A stretch of 13,754 nucleotides of DNA from Deltaproteobacteria bacterium (GTDB lineage: Bacteria; Desulfobacterota; Desulfobacteria; Desulfobacterales; JAFDFH01), in the NCBI GenBank assembly GCA_019309945.1, contig JAFDFH010000038.1, forward strand, positions 1-13,754, given 5' to 3'. The position numbers and the translations under genes are program-made. Under the pieces are notes generated by a model. It worked only from the letters and a program-made list of their open reading frames with translations. It was not told the origin of the DNA and ran no database searches. Positions 5,998 to 13,167 of this stretch are shown here, piece after piece. Each line of letters begins with the position of its first letter. Position 1 is the first letter of the stretch.

Positions 5998-6017
5998 ATT
6001 GAGCAAAAATGCTCAAT
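5998..6017. promoter_or_regulatory. Perfect dyad ATTGAGCA-AAAA-TGCTCAAT
   Basis: An 8+4+8 perfect inverted repeat lies about 65 bases upstream of the promoter predicted for the gene at 6163. It could bind a dimeric activator or form a small hairpin. No regulator gene nearby can be linked to it. Confidence 0.4.
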
Positions 6018-6082
6018 AGGATGTTGTTGGCTATTTGTTATTTGACTTTTGGTATGCTTTAACCCCACGTAAAATTAATCAT

Positions 6083-6111
6083 TTGGCAATGTTGCGGCAC
6101 CAGCTTAATAA
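6083..6111 (+). promoter_or_regulatory. Promoter upstream of the small-gene cluster
   Basis: TTGGCA (6083-6088), a 17-base spacer and TAATAA (6106-6111) match the sigma70 consensus well. Transcription would start near 6118 and run into the HU-like and MTH938-like genes. Confidence 0.5.
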
Positions 6112-6162
6112 ATACATTGTTAGAGATCTGAAAATACGCTACAAGAGGTAATATTAATAACA

Positions 6163-6480
6163 ATGCAAGCCAAACTAAATTCAACAATCTGCCGATTTCT
6201 CTACACAAAATACATAGAACGAATTCAAATTGGAAACAGGAAAAGAAACATAAATTACAGAATGTTGAGGGCTCATTATGATACTAAGATTATTCTCAAT
6301 AATGATTATCTTTCCATTGTTGGCAGTGTTGTCAGTCGCGGATTGTGTTCTTTTTATGCCAAGGAATATAAAGCGTATGCTGGGATGAATCCTAAAACCG
6401 GGGAGACGACCCAGGTTAAACCTAAGAAGCTTCCGTTTTTTAAATGCGGGAAAGAATTAACAGAGAGGGTGGACAATTAA
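6163..6480 (+). CDS. HU/IHF-family DNA-bending protein, C-terminal half only
   Basis: Of 105 residues, the last 49 or so are clearly HU/IHF: RGLCSFYAKEYKAY (59-72), then the arm tip GMNPKTGE (74-81) with the Pro that intercalates into DNA, then KPKKLPFFKCGKELTERVDN to the end. GMNP replaces the usual GRNP. The first 55 residues do not look like the two dimerisation helices that should precede, and they read like translated noncoding DNA. The gene therefore seems to have lost its N-terminal half by recombination, and the present ATG is arbitrary. AAGAGGT lies 14 bases before it, too far for an ideal ribosome binding site. The product probably cannot dimerise and may be a pseudogene. It ends 25 bp before the MTH938-like gene. 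Confidence 0.6.
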   Translation: MQAKLNSTICRFLYTKYIERIQIGNRKRNINYRMLRAHYDTKIILNNDYLSIVGSVVSRGLCSFYAKEYKAYAGMNPKTGETTQVKPKKLPFFKCGKELTERVDN

Positions 6481-6505
6481 CAAAAACGATACAATTAAAT
6501 ATATC

Positions 6506-6847
6506 ATGATTGAACAATACTCTTTCGGTAATGTTGTAGTTAATGGTGTAAGTTACGTGAATGATATTAAAATCATTCAGGGGAATGTTATTTCTGAATG
6601 GTGGAGAAAGAGAGCACACTTCGTTGATGTTGATGATATTCAAGATATTTTGAAATCGAAACCAGGCATTTTGGTGCTTTGCAAAGGATCTCCAGGTCAA
6701 ATGAAGTCAACTGAGGCTTTGCGCGAATTTCTTGGGAAAAATAATATTGAATTAATCGAAGAAAAAACATCTGGGGCTGTTAAGACTTTCAACCGTCTTT
6801 TTAAACAAGGTAAAAATGTTTCTGCTGGTTTTCATCTTTCGTGTTAG
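6506..6847 (+). CDS. MTH938/NDUFAF3-like protein (DUF498 family)
   Basis: This 113-aa protein matches the small MTH938-like family along its whole length. It shows MIEQYSFGNVVVNG at the start, the EWWRK motif (31-35), a central PGILVLCKGSPGQM strand-loop, EEKTSGAVKTFNRL and the terminal SAGFHLSC, close to the usual AALHLTC end. The founding structure, MTH938 from a methanogen, is a single alpha/beta domain of unknown activity. The mitochondrial relative NDUFAF3 is a complex I assembly factor. Bacterial members have no settled role. No Shine-Dalgarno is evident before this ATG, but the family-typical N-terminus supports the start. The gene appears complete. Confidence 0.8.
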   Translation: MIEQYSFGNVVVNGVSYVNDIKIIQGNVISEWWRKRAHFVDVDDIQDILKSKPGILVLCKGSPGQMKSTEALREFLGKNNIELIEEKTSGAVKTFNRLFKQGKNVSAGFHLSC

Positions 6848-6882
6848 GTACTTCACAAAATTATTAAAGGAGGAAAACTGAA

Positions 6883-7263
6883 ATGAAAAATCTGAAAAAG
6901 AACCTGCAATCTGTAAACAAGGACCTAAAGGCACTCGCTAAGAAAGTTGATAGGATGATGGTTACGGTCGGGAAACTTGAGAAACAAAAAACTGTCAAGG
7001 CAAAACCCATGAAAAAGGTAGCAGCCCAAAAAGCTCCTGTAAAAAAGGTCGCCACTAAAAAACCAGCCGCAAAGAAGCCCGTCATATTAACAGCTGCTGA
7101 TACTGTTCTCGGAGTTATTAAAAGATACAGAAAGGGCGTTGATGTCTCTATACTGATGGAAAAGACCGGTTTTAATAAAAGAAAAATATACGACAATGTT
7201 AAGGTTCTGAAGAAGCGGGGCAAGATTAAAAGTGTGGGAACTGGTGTTTATATGAAGGCATAA
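6883..7263 (+). CDS. Histone H1-like protein with C-terminal winged helix
   Basis: This 126-aa, strongly basic protein has three parts. Residues 1-38 are a predicted coiled-coil helix (KKNLQSVNKDLKALAKKVDR). Residues 39-68 are a Lys/Ala/Pro-rich tail with repeats such as KKVA and KKPAAKKP, like eukaryotic H1 and bacterial H1-like nucleoid proteins. Residues 70-126 form a winged-helix-like domain: TAADTVLGVIKRYRKGVDVS, FNKRKIYDNVKVLKKRGKI, then the wing VGTGVYMK. It probably binds DNA non-specifically and helps shape the nucleoid. AAAGGAGG about 9 bases before the ATG is a strong ribosome binding site. The combination of linker-histone tail and bacterial wHTH is, from memory, common in Desulfobacterota and Myxococcota-like genomes. 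Confidence 0.7.
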   Translation: MKNLKKNLQSVNKDLKALAKKVDRMMVTVGKLEKQKTVKAKPMKKVAAQKAPVKKVATKKPAAKKPVILTAADTVLGVIKRYRKGVDVSILMEKTGFNKRKIYDNVKVLKKRGKIKSVGTGVYMKA

Positions 7264-7322
7264 ACCGAGCAATAAATAGAAGGGACAAAAAATTTATATC
7301 AAAAAAGATGCGAAAAGGGAAC

Positions 7323-7514
7323 ATGAAAAAGAATCCGACTCCGGAGGAAACCGACCCTGAGATACTTAACACCGGGCTGCCAAAAAAATTAATTAAAAGA
7401 GTAAAGATTTTCTGTGATGAAAACGAAATGACTATCCAGGATTTTGTGACCGATGCCATAATAGATAAATTAGCACTTGTTCACAAGGAGAGGCGAAAAA
7501 GACCCAGACTGTAG
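7323..7514 (+). CDS. Small ribbon-helix-helix-like DNA-binding protein
   Basis: A 63-codon gene starting at ATG 7323, preferred over the upstream ATG at 7308 because GAAAAGGGA sits 3-11 bases before it. The segment LNTGLPKKLIKRVKIFCDENEMTIQDFVTDAIIDKLA has the strand-helix-helix pattern of ribbon-helix-helix repressors: a short strand ending in LPKKL, then two amphipathic helices with a turn at NEMT. The tail is basic (RRKRPRL). It could be an orphan antitoxin-type or plasmid/phage-type repressor. No toxin gene lies beside it. It follows the H1-like gene by 59 bp. Confidence 0.55.
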   Translation: MKKNPTPEETDPEILNTGLPKKLIKRVKIFCDENEMTIQDFVTDAIIDKLALVHKERRKRPRL

Positions 7515-7698
7515 CCAGTATCGAAAATAGGATTTACTTGACCTGACACCAGAAAAATATGATATCTGTAAGTCAGCCGTTTTTGTGATACTGGTAAGGT
7601 ATATGTAATCAACAGCTCCTCCTTTTCTATCGATTCATCCCATCAATTAATACCACAATGTGATATATAACTATTTGAATTGTTTAATTATTTACCAT

Positions 7699-7727
7699 TT
7701 GACATAAGAGTTGCCTTGTAATATTAG
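7699..7727 (+). promoter_or_regulatory. Promoter of the FNT/molybdoenzyme operon
   Basis: A consensus TTGACA (7699-7704), a 17-base spacer and TATTAG (7722-7727) form a strong sigma70-type promoter. The start point would be near 7734, leaving a leader of about 135 bases before the ATG at 7869. Between 7515 and 7698 I see nothing else. Confidence 0.65.
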
Positions 7728-7760
7728 ATTTAATATAGATTCTCTTTTGAAATCTGTTCT

Positions 7761-7778
7761 CAATCTCAATCTCAATCT
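7761..7778 (+). repeat. Hexanucleotide tandem repeat (CAATCT)3 in the operon leader
   Basis: Three perfect CAATCT units, flanked by partial copies (TTCT before, CGATTC after), lie in the predicted 5' leader of the channel gene. Short repeats of this sort can change copy number, but a hexamer in a leader need not affect expression. Confidence 0.6.
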
Positions 7779-7802
7779 CGATTCGATTTCCATTGTTAAT
7801 CT

Positions 7803-7819
7803 CGGGTTAAATTAACCCG
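7803..7819. promoter_or_regulatory. Perfect palindrome CGGGTTAA-A-TTAACCCG in the leader
   Basis: An 8+1+8 perfect dyad about 50 bases before the channel gene and about 70 bases after the predicted transcription start. This position suits a repressor roadblock. There is no T tail directly after it, so it is not a terminator. Confidence 0.5.
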
Positions 7820-7868
7820 AACCTTTTCATAATAATGCTCTTTCTTTATTAGGAAATAAGGGAAAATT

Positions 7869-8750
7869 ATGCCGGCAAACGTTGACGAACTTGTCGTAAG
7901 TGTCGCTGACATCTGTACCTATAAGTGGGATATGATCCGTCACCGGCCGCTGTCCTATCTTCTTACGGGATTCGCCGGGGGAGCCATGGTCGTCTTCGGA
8001 GCAACGCTGGCTCTGGCGGTGAGCGCCGGAGTATCGGAAAAGCTTGCACCGGGGCTCGCCAACCTGCTCATGGGCCTCGTGTTCATGTTCTCTTTGGTTA
8101 TCATTATGGTCAGCGGAATGACCCTTGTTACGGCGGACATGTACATCGGGGTGATCGGCATTTTCCACCGCCGCATCACATGGGGATGGTTCGTCTGGGG
8201 CGTCACGCTCGGGTATGTGGGCAATTTTCTGGGCAGCATGTTCTTCATGTGGTTGATCAGCAAGTCGGGCAGCTATGCCTATCTGCCATGGCTTCTTCGG
8301 GCTCATGCCATCGGCGTGGCCAAGTTGGGGCAGACCGCAACCCAGATCTTTGTCATGGGCATCGTCTGCACCTGGATGCTTCAGACCGCGGCCATCCTCT
8401 TTGTCAAAGCCGAAGGCGACATCGCCAAAATCGCTATGGCGGCTTATGGACCGCTTGCATTCGTGGCCGGCATGACCGAGCATTGCATCGCCAATATCGG
8501 ATTTCTGGCCCTGCCTCTGTTTCAACAAGACATCTATCTGAAAGCCGTAGCAAAAATGCCTGACGTAACACCGATCATTCTCCACTGGGGATTTGGCCAG
8601 TATGGGTGGGCTCACAACCAGCTTTACACGGTATTAGGAAATATTATCGGCGGCATCCTTTTTGTGGGGTTCGTATTTCAGCTGGCGTCCCATCCGGGCA
8701 GGGTCTCTGAACTGTATAAAAACAAGACGAAACACATGCTCAAGACATAG
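7869..8750 (+). CDS. Formate/nitrite transporter (FNT) family anion channel
   Basis: This 293-aa protein has six hydrophobic segments (about 28-52, 64-93, 104-132, 158-180, 188-217, 250-276), the layout of the pentameric FocA/NirC/HSC family that conducts formate, nitrite, hydrosulfide or similar small monovalent anions. The central gating His is H205 in EHCIAN, equivalent to FocA His209. GNFLGS fits the family's first re-entrant or break region. SGMTLVTADM replaces the usual ELFTGN, and CTWMLQTAAIL replaces the CNxLVCLA type, so pore residues differ from textbook formate channels. GGGAAAA precedes the ATG after an AGGAAATAA stretch. It heads an operon with a membrane peptide (15-bp gap) and the molybdoenzyme. 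That suggests it moves the enzyme's substrate or product. Formate is plausible, and sulfur or nitrogen anions are alternatives. Confidence 0.85.
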   Translation: MPANVDELVVSVADICTYKWDMIRHRPLSYLLTGFAGGAMVVFGATLALAVSAGVSEKLAPGLANLLMGLVFMFSLVIIMVSGMTLVTADMYIGVIGIFHRRITWGWFVWGVTLGYVGNFLGSMFFMWLISKSGSYAYLPWLLRAHAIGVAKLGQTATQIFVMGIVCTWMLQTAAILFVKAEGDIAKIAMAAYGPLAFVAGMTEHCIANIGFLALPLFQQDIYLKAVAKMPDVTPIILHWGFGQYGWAHNQLYTVLGNIIGGILFVGFVFQLASHPGRVSELYKNKTKHMLKT

Positions 8751-8765
8751 AGGGGTGCCTTCACT

Positions 8766-8963
8766 ATGGACTATTCACCATTCAATCCCGTTATCTGGTT
8801 GATCTTTGCCGGTTTCGTCGCGATCACTTATCTGACTGTGAAGGTGTTCCATGGCAAGTATCCCAACTATCCCCAGAGCGTGGAGAAGGATGAAGAGCAG
8901 GAGCATATCGCTGACACGCAGGTCCAAACCGAAAATAGTACACCTGTTGAAAACAGCAATTGA
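8766..8963 (+). CDS. Small single-helix membrane protein
   Basis: A 65-aa product with one transmembrane helix near the N-terminus (about 8-28, PVIWLIFAGFVAITYLTVKV) and a hydrophilic, acidic, Gln/Glu/Asn-rich tail (40-65) presumably in the cytoplasm. It lies 15 bp after the channel gene with AGAGGGGTG as a possible ribosome binding site, and 52 bp before the molybdoenzyme gene. The position suggests an accessory subunit of the channel or a tether between membrane and enzyme. I do not recognise a family. Confidence 0.65.
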   Translation: MDYSPFNPVIWLIFAGFVAITYLTVKVFHGKYPNYPQSVEKDEEQEHIADTQVQTENSTPVENSN

Positions 8964-9015
8964 ATATTAATTTGGATCGATCATGTAAGAAAACCTGGGA
9001 AAGGAGGCAAAAGAT

Positions 9016-11157
9016 ATGAAGAAATCAGAATGGGTTCCGACAATGTGCTATCAGTGCAAAGCTGAATGTGCCATCATAGCACGTGTCGAGGACGGCGTGT
9101 TAAAGGAAATCAGGGGAAATCCAAAGGCACGCGGCAAGGCATGTGTCAAAGGGATGGCGGGTGTCTCTTTGGAATATTCCCCGGATCGCCTCACCTACCC
9201 GATGAAACGCGTAGGGGAGAGAGGTGAGGGGAAATTCGAAAAGATATCATGGGATGAGGCCATGGATATTATGGCTCAAAAACTCAATGATCTGAAAGAT
9301 CGAGGGGACGCTCACAAGCTGACCGCGAACTTCTTTCCCCACAGTATTACGGATCCGAAGTGGCGTTTTCTGAATGCCTATGGCGGGTTTATCAACACGG
9401 CGCTTCCCCATTGTGATTCCGCCAAAATCCTATCGTTCATCAAGTCCATGGGGGGAGTGCCGAACCATCATATCCCACCGGCCTGGTTTACGGTGCCTAA
9501 AGGCGGGATCATGATCATGGCAGGCAGACATGCCTTTGGCGGGCTGGAAGACGCCGCAATTCCAAATGATATTCTCGATGCGAAAGCACGCGGCGCAAAA
9601 CTGGTTGTTATCGATCCCATCTTTACGACGGAGGCGGCAAAGGCCGATCAATGGATCCCGATCAAGCCCAGCGGCGATACCGCTTTCTTTGTGGGAATGA
9701 TGCAGCATATTATCGCCAGTGACCTGTATGACAAGGATTTTGTGGAAAACTGGATACGCGAAGGCGACTTTGAAAAAATAAAGGCGTATGTGGCGGATAA
9801 AACACCTGAAAAGATGAGTGAAATCTGTGATGTTCCCGCAGAAACAATAAAGCAGTTGGCTGAAGAATGCGCCAAGGCGCCCTCTGTCGGCGTGGACAGT
9901 TTCAAAGGTGTCATGCTCGGCAATGCACTCGATTTCTCACATGCGTGGTGCATGTTTTTGGCGATTACCGGGAACATTGACAATCCCGGGGGGCAGCCGC
10001 TTCCGGATCTGGTTTCACTAGCGCCGGTGGAGCCTGTGCCCGAAGGGCCGGATCTGCATGAACTGGGGTGGCATCGCACCGGGCCGGACAGAGATAAATT
10101 TGAATATTACCAGTTTATTATGGAGCCGACCTGGTACGAAGCCCAGGCCATCAGAAACGGCGGTCTCAAAGTCCTGATTACCTCTGAAGCCAACCCGGCT
10201 TTAACGGAGATGGGCCAGAATGACTGGCAAGACGCGGTCCGTGAGAAGGATGAGAACGGCGAATACAAACTGGAGCTGCTTGTCAGTTTTGAGATTATGA
10301 TGTCTGACACCGCTAAACATGCGGATCTGGTTTTACCGGACAAATCTTACTTTGAGCGATGGGAGCTGCTTTATATGCCGTGGTGGTACAACTTTGGCCA
10401 TGGGGTGGCATTGCGCCAGCCGGTTGTCGAACCCCGCGGTGAATGCCGGCATTCCAATGAGATCTTTATTGAACTGGGCAAGAGACTGGTACCGGAATAC
10501 TTTCAATTTGAAGACGATATCGCCTATTATGACACACAGCTTGAGGCATTGGGGCTTTCCGTTAAGAAACTTCAAGAAATTGGCGGGCTCTGGTCACCCG
10601 GCACTATAGGATTTAGAAAATACGAAAAGACAGGTGGTTTCGGTACGCCGAGCGGGAAAATTCATCTTTACTGGGAAGACCTTGAAGAAGCCCCAGGGAA
10701 CCAGGCACTGCCCCGGGTCGATCTTGCTGCTGAATACCGGGTGAATGTTGAAGAATATCCCTTTATCCTCATTTCTTATCGCACAATTTTTCATTCAGGG
10801 TCAGGGCAATGGACCCACAACAATCCCCAGCTTCGGGACAGCCTGTCGGGACAACATGAAAATCCGCTGATGGTGAATCCAGCAACGGCCGAAGAATTCG
10901 GCATATCTCAAGGAGACACCGTGACCGTGGAATCTTCGAGCGGCAGCCTTCAGGTAAAGGTCAATCTTACAGAGGGGATTCGCCCCGATTGTTTGGGACT
11001 GGCGCACGGTTTTGGATCCACGGTCGGCCGGGTCGCAACAGTTGGTGAAGGCGTCAGTGACAACCTCTTGGTGCCGGATTCGGGTTCTACTCTGGAGTGG
11101 CAGGACTTGGTCGGCGGTGAATCACACGTTTCAACACGCGTCCGCATCGTGAAGTAA
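9016..11157 (+). CDS. Molybdopterin (Mo/W-bisMGD) oxidoreductase, DMSO-reductase superfamily, cytoplasmic
   Basis: This 713-aa enzyme starts with a [4Fe-4S] domain (C11xxC14xxxC18, C43VKG with the conserved Lys45), then the bisMGD domains: ISWDEAMDIM (77-86), GRHAFGG with a DPIFTTEAAKAD nucleotide-binding segment, HADLVLPDKSYFER, and a C-terminal MGD-binding domain from about residue 575 (EYPFILISYRT to the end). The probable metal ligand is C133 (LPHCDSAK), encoded by TGT. No TGA selenocysteine codon is present. Asp follows it, not the His of formate dehydrogenases, which argues against a standard FDH. Polysulfide/thiosulfate-reductase-like or acetylene-hydratase-like enzymes are nearer in style. 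There is no Tat signal, so it is cytoplasmic. AAAGGAGG lies 7 bases before the ATG. The next gene, 12 bp downstream, supplies its electron-transfer partner. The substrate is unknown. Confidence 0.85.
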   Translation: MKKSEWVPTMCYQCKAECAIIARVEDGVLKEIRGNPKARGKACVKGMAGVSLEYSPDRLTYPMKRVGERGEGKFEKISWDEAMDIMAQKLNDLKDRGDAHKLTANFFPHSITDPKWRFLNAYGGFINTALPHCDSAKILSFIKSMGGVPNHHIPPAWFTVPKGGIMIMAGRHAFGGLEDAAIPNDILDAKARGAKLVVIDPIFTTEAAKADQWIPIKPSGDTAFFVGMMQHIIASDLYDKDFVENWIREGDFEKIKAYVADKTPEKMSEICDVPAETIKQLAEECAKAPSVGVDSFKGVMLGNALDFSHAWCMFLAITGNIDNPGGQPLPDLVSLAPVEPVPEGPDLHELGWHRTGPDRDKFEYYQFIMEPTWYEAQAIRNGGLKVLITSEANPALTEMGQNDWQDAVREKDENGEYKLELLVSFEIMMSDTAKHADLVLPDKSYFERWELLYMPWWYNFGHGVALRQPVVEPRGECRHSNEIFIELGKRLVPEYFQFEDDIAYYDTQLEALGLSVKKLQEIGGLWSPGTIGFRKYEKTGGFGTPSGKIHLYWEDLEEAPGNQALPRVDLAAEYRVNVEEYPFILISYRTIFHSGSGQWTHNNPQLRDSLSGQHENPLMVNPATAEEFGISQGDTVTVESSSGSLQVKVNLTEGIRPDCLGLAHGFGSTVGRVATVGEGVSDNLLVPDSGSTLEWQDLVGGESHVSTRVRIVK

Positions 11158-11169
11158 AGGAGGAAAAAC

Positions 11170-13167
11170 ATGAAACAATTAAGCCTAATGATAGATTTGA
11201 ACCGGTGTATCGGATGCCGCACCTGCATCGTGGCATGCAGGAACTACAATGAAATCGTTGATCATGCGACGGCAATGCCGAATGAAATACCGTATTACTT
11301 GAGGGTGGAGAGCCGCATCCAGGGAATATTTCCGGATCTGGCGGTGGATACCTGGGTCGTTCCCTGCCAACATTGCAATACTCCGAATTGCGTGAATGCG
11401 TGTCCGGAAGGGGCAATCAGTAAAGATCCGGAGACGGGCGTCGTATACATAGATAAAGATACTTGCAATGGATGCAATGCGGTTGAAGGTGAACTGACCG
11501 CTGATAAAAGTTTGACATCACCTTGCAAAGTAAACTGTCCGGCACATATGAATGTTCAAGGCTACGTTCAGTTGGCTGCCAAAGGAAAATTTCAGGAAGC
11601 CTTACAGCTGATGAAGGAGGATAATCCCCTGCCTGCTATTTGCGGAAGAGTCTGCGACCATCCCTGCGAATCAAATTGTAATCGGAGTGAAATTGACGAG
11701 CCGGTAGCGATCAATGCGATCAAAAGATTTGTGGCGGATTTGGACTTAAATGTGGAAACGCGCTATGTCCCGGATATCAAGGAAAAGAAAGATGATAAGG
11801 TGGCAGTTGTCGGATCAGGCCCTGCTGGTTTGAGCTGTGCCTATTTTCTGGCGCGTGAAGGGTATTCGGTGACCCTCTTTGAAAAAGAGACCGTCGCCGG
11901 CGGGATGTTGACGACCGGCATCCCCTCATATCGTCTTCCCAGAGATCTCATCGAAGCGGAGATCCAGATCATTTGGGATATGGGAGTCGATATGAAGAAC
12001 GGTGTGGAATTCGGCAAAGATGTGACAATAGAGCAACTGAGGCAGCAAGGATACAAATCCTTCTTTATCGGTATCGGTGCCCAGGAGTGCAAGACTCTGG
12101 GTGTAGATGGAGAGGATTTGGAAGGTGTTCATTCGGATATCGATTTTCTCAGGAAGGTAAACCTTGGAGAAGCACCGAAACTTGGAAAACGTGTGGCGGT
12201 TATCGGCGGCGGTAATTCAGCTTTGGATGCGGCCCGGTCCGCCCGACGGCTCGGCGGAACAGAAGCGTGCATCATCTATCGGCGCAGCCTTGATGAAATG
12301 CCGGCAATTGCCGAAGAAATTAATGCATGCCGGGATGAAGGTATTCCCATTAACACCCTGACCCAGCCGGTCCGAATCATCGGGGAAAACGGGCGTGTTA
12401 CGCAGATCGAATGTGTAAAGATGCAGCTGGGTGAACCGGATGAAAGTGGGAGAAGAACTCCCGAACCGATATCCGGGTCGGAATTTACGATTGAAGTGGA
12501 TAACGTTATAACCGCCTTGGGTCAGGAAACGGACTGGGCCTGTCTCACGCCCGAGTGTGCATGCCAGCTGACGGACTGGGGTACAATGAAGGTCAATCCC
12601 GTAACGTTTCAAAGCGATGATCATGATATCTTTGCCGGTGGGGATGCGGTGACAGGTCCTCGAACGGTTATCGAGGCGATTGCCGGAGGAAAGGAAGCCG
12701 CAATATCAATCGACCGGTTTATCAGAGGTGAAGATCTTCTGGAAGGTCGCAAAAAAGAATGGGCTGTTACGGCCGCAGGACAAAAAGAGCAATATCACCC
12801 GGCCAAACGCGCTTTAATGCCGGTTGCGAAGCCTGAAGAACGGGTGAGCAACTTTGATGAAGTGCAGCTCGGACTCACTGAGGAGATGGTGATTGAGGAG
12901 GCGAAACGGTGTCTTGGCTGTGGTTCTGCGTGCATACAGGCCTGCCCCTATGATGTCATCCAGTTCGACCTAAAGGCGGGGGTATCCCATAAGTGTAACT
13001 TGTGTTCCGACAGGACCCATGCAGGTGAATTGCCGGTCTGTGCCGAGGTATGCATGACAGACGCAATTACATTTGGTGAATATGACCTGGTCAAACAAAG
13101 TGCATTGGCTGATGGGCGGAGCATCATTGAAGGTCTGAGCAAAGAATCGCTTCTTTACTTCAAGTAA
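11170..13167 (+). CDS. Fused DmsB-type ferredoxin with inserted GltD-like NAD(P)H:FAD oxidoreductase
   Basis: This 665-aa protein is two families, one nested in the other. Residues 1-104 are the first part of a DmsB/PhsB-type electron-transfer subunit: CIGCRTCIVAC (13-23), CQHCNTPNCVNACP (66-79) and CNGC (99-102). Residues about 105-587 are GltD-like. They carry cluster cysteines C119/C123 and C158-C170 (CGRVCDHPCESNC), FAD motif GSGPAG (215-220), NAD(P)H motif GGGNSALDAARSARRLG (346-362), YRRSLDEMPA, the FAD-binding IFAGGD, and the terminal RCLGCG. Residues 588-665 finish the DmsB fold (CIQACPYD, CNLCSDR, CAEVC). It would carry electrons between NAD(P)H and the molybdoenzyme through a chain of Fe-S clusters. 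The RR after the second Rossmann strand favours NADPH. AAAGGAGG precedes the ATG. The gene is last in the operon. Confidence 0.88.
   Translation: MKQLSLMIDLNRCIGCRTCIVACRNYNEIVDHATAMPNEIPYYLRVESRIQGIFPDLAVDTWVVPCQHCNTPNCVNACPEGAISKDPETGVVYIDKDTCNGCNAVEGELTADKSLTSPCKVNCPAHMNVQGYVQLAAKGKFQEALQLMKEDNPLPAICGRVCDHPCESNCNRSEIDEPVAINAIKRFVADLDLNVETRYVPDIKEKKDDKVAVVGSGPAGLSCAYFLAREGYSVTLFEKETVAGGMLTTGIPSYRLPRDLIEAEIQIIWDMGVDMKNGVEFGKDVTIEQLRQQGYKSFFIGIGAQECKTLGVDGEDLEGVHSDIDFLRKVNLGEAPKLGKRVAVIGGGNSALDAARSARRLGGTEACIIYRRSLDEMPAIAEEINACRDEGIPINTLTQPVRIIGENGRVTQIECVKMQLGEPDESGRRTPEPISGSEFTIEVDNVITALGQETDWACLTPECACQLTDWGTMKVNPVTFQSDDHDIFAGGDAVTGPRTVIEAIAGGKEAAISIDRFIRGEDLLEGRKKEWAVTAAGQKEQYHPAKRALMPVAKPEERVSNFDEVQLGLTEEMVIEEAKRCLGCGSACIQACPYDVIQFDLKAGVSHKCNLCSDRTHAGELPVCAEVCMTDAITFGEYDLVKQSALADGRSIIEGLSKESLLYFK

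Noticed and set aside
7925..8563. 212-codon + strand frame inside the channel gene
   Set aside because: It is an alternative frame of the FNT gene with Arg/His/Gly-rich artefact composition and no ribosome binding site.
7827..8615. 262-codon minus-strand frame opposite the channel gene
   Set aside because: It is a shadow of the FNT gene, whose hydrophobic helices and His motif are unmistakable. The antisense product is an His/Asp/Arg-rich composition typical of reverse-complement reading.
9407..9420. Selenocysteine or special recoding at the molybdoenzyme metal ligand
   Set aside because: The ligand position (residue 133) is an ordinary TGT Cys codon. No in-frame TGA occurs in the gene.
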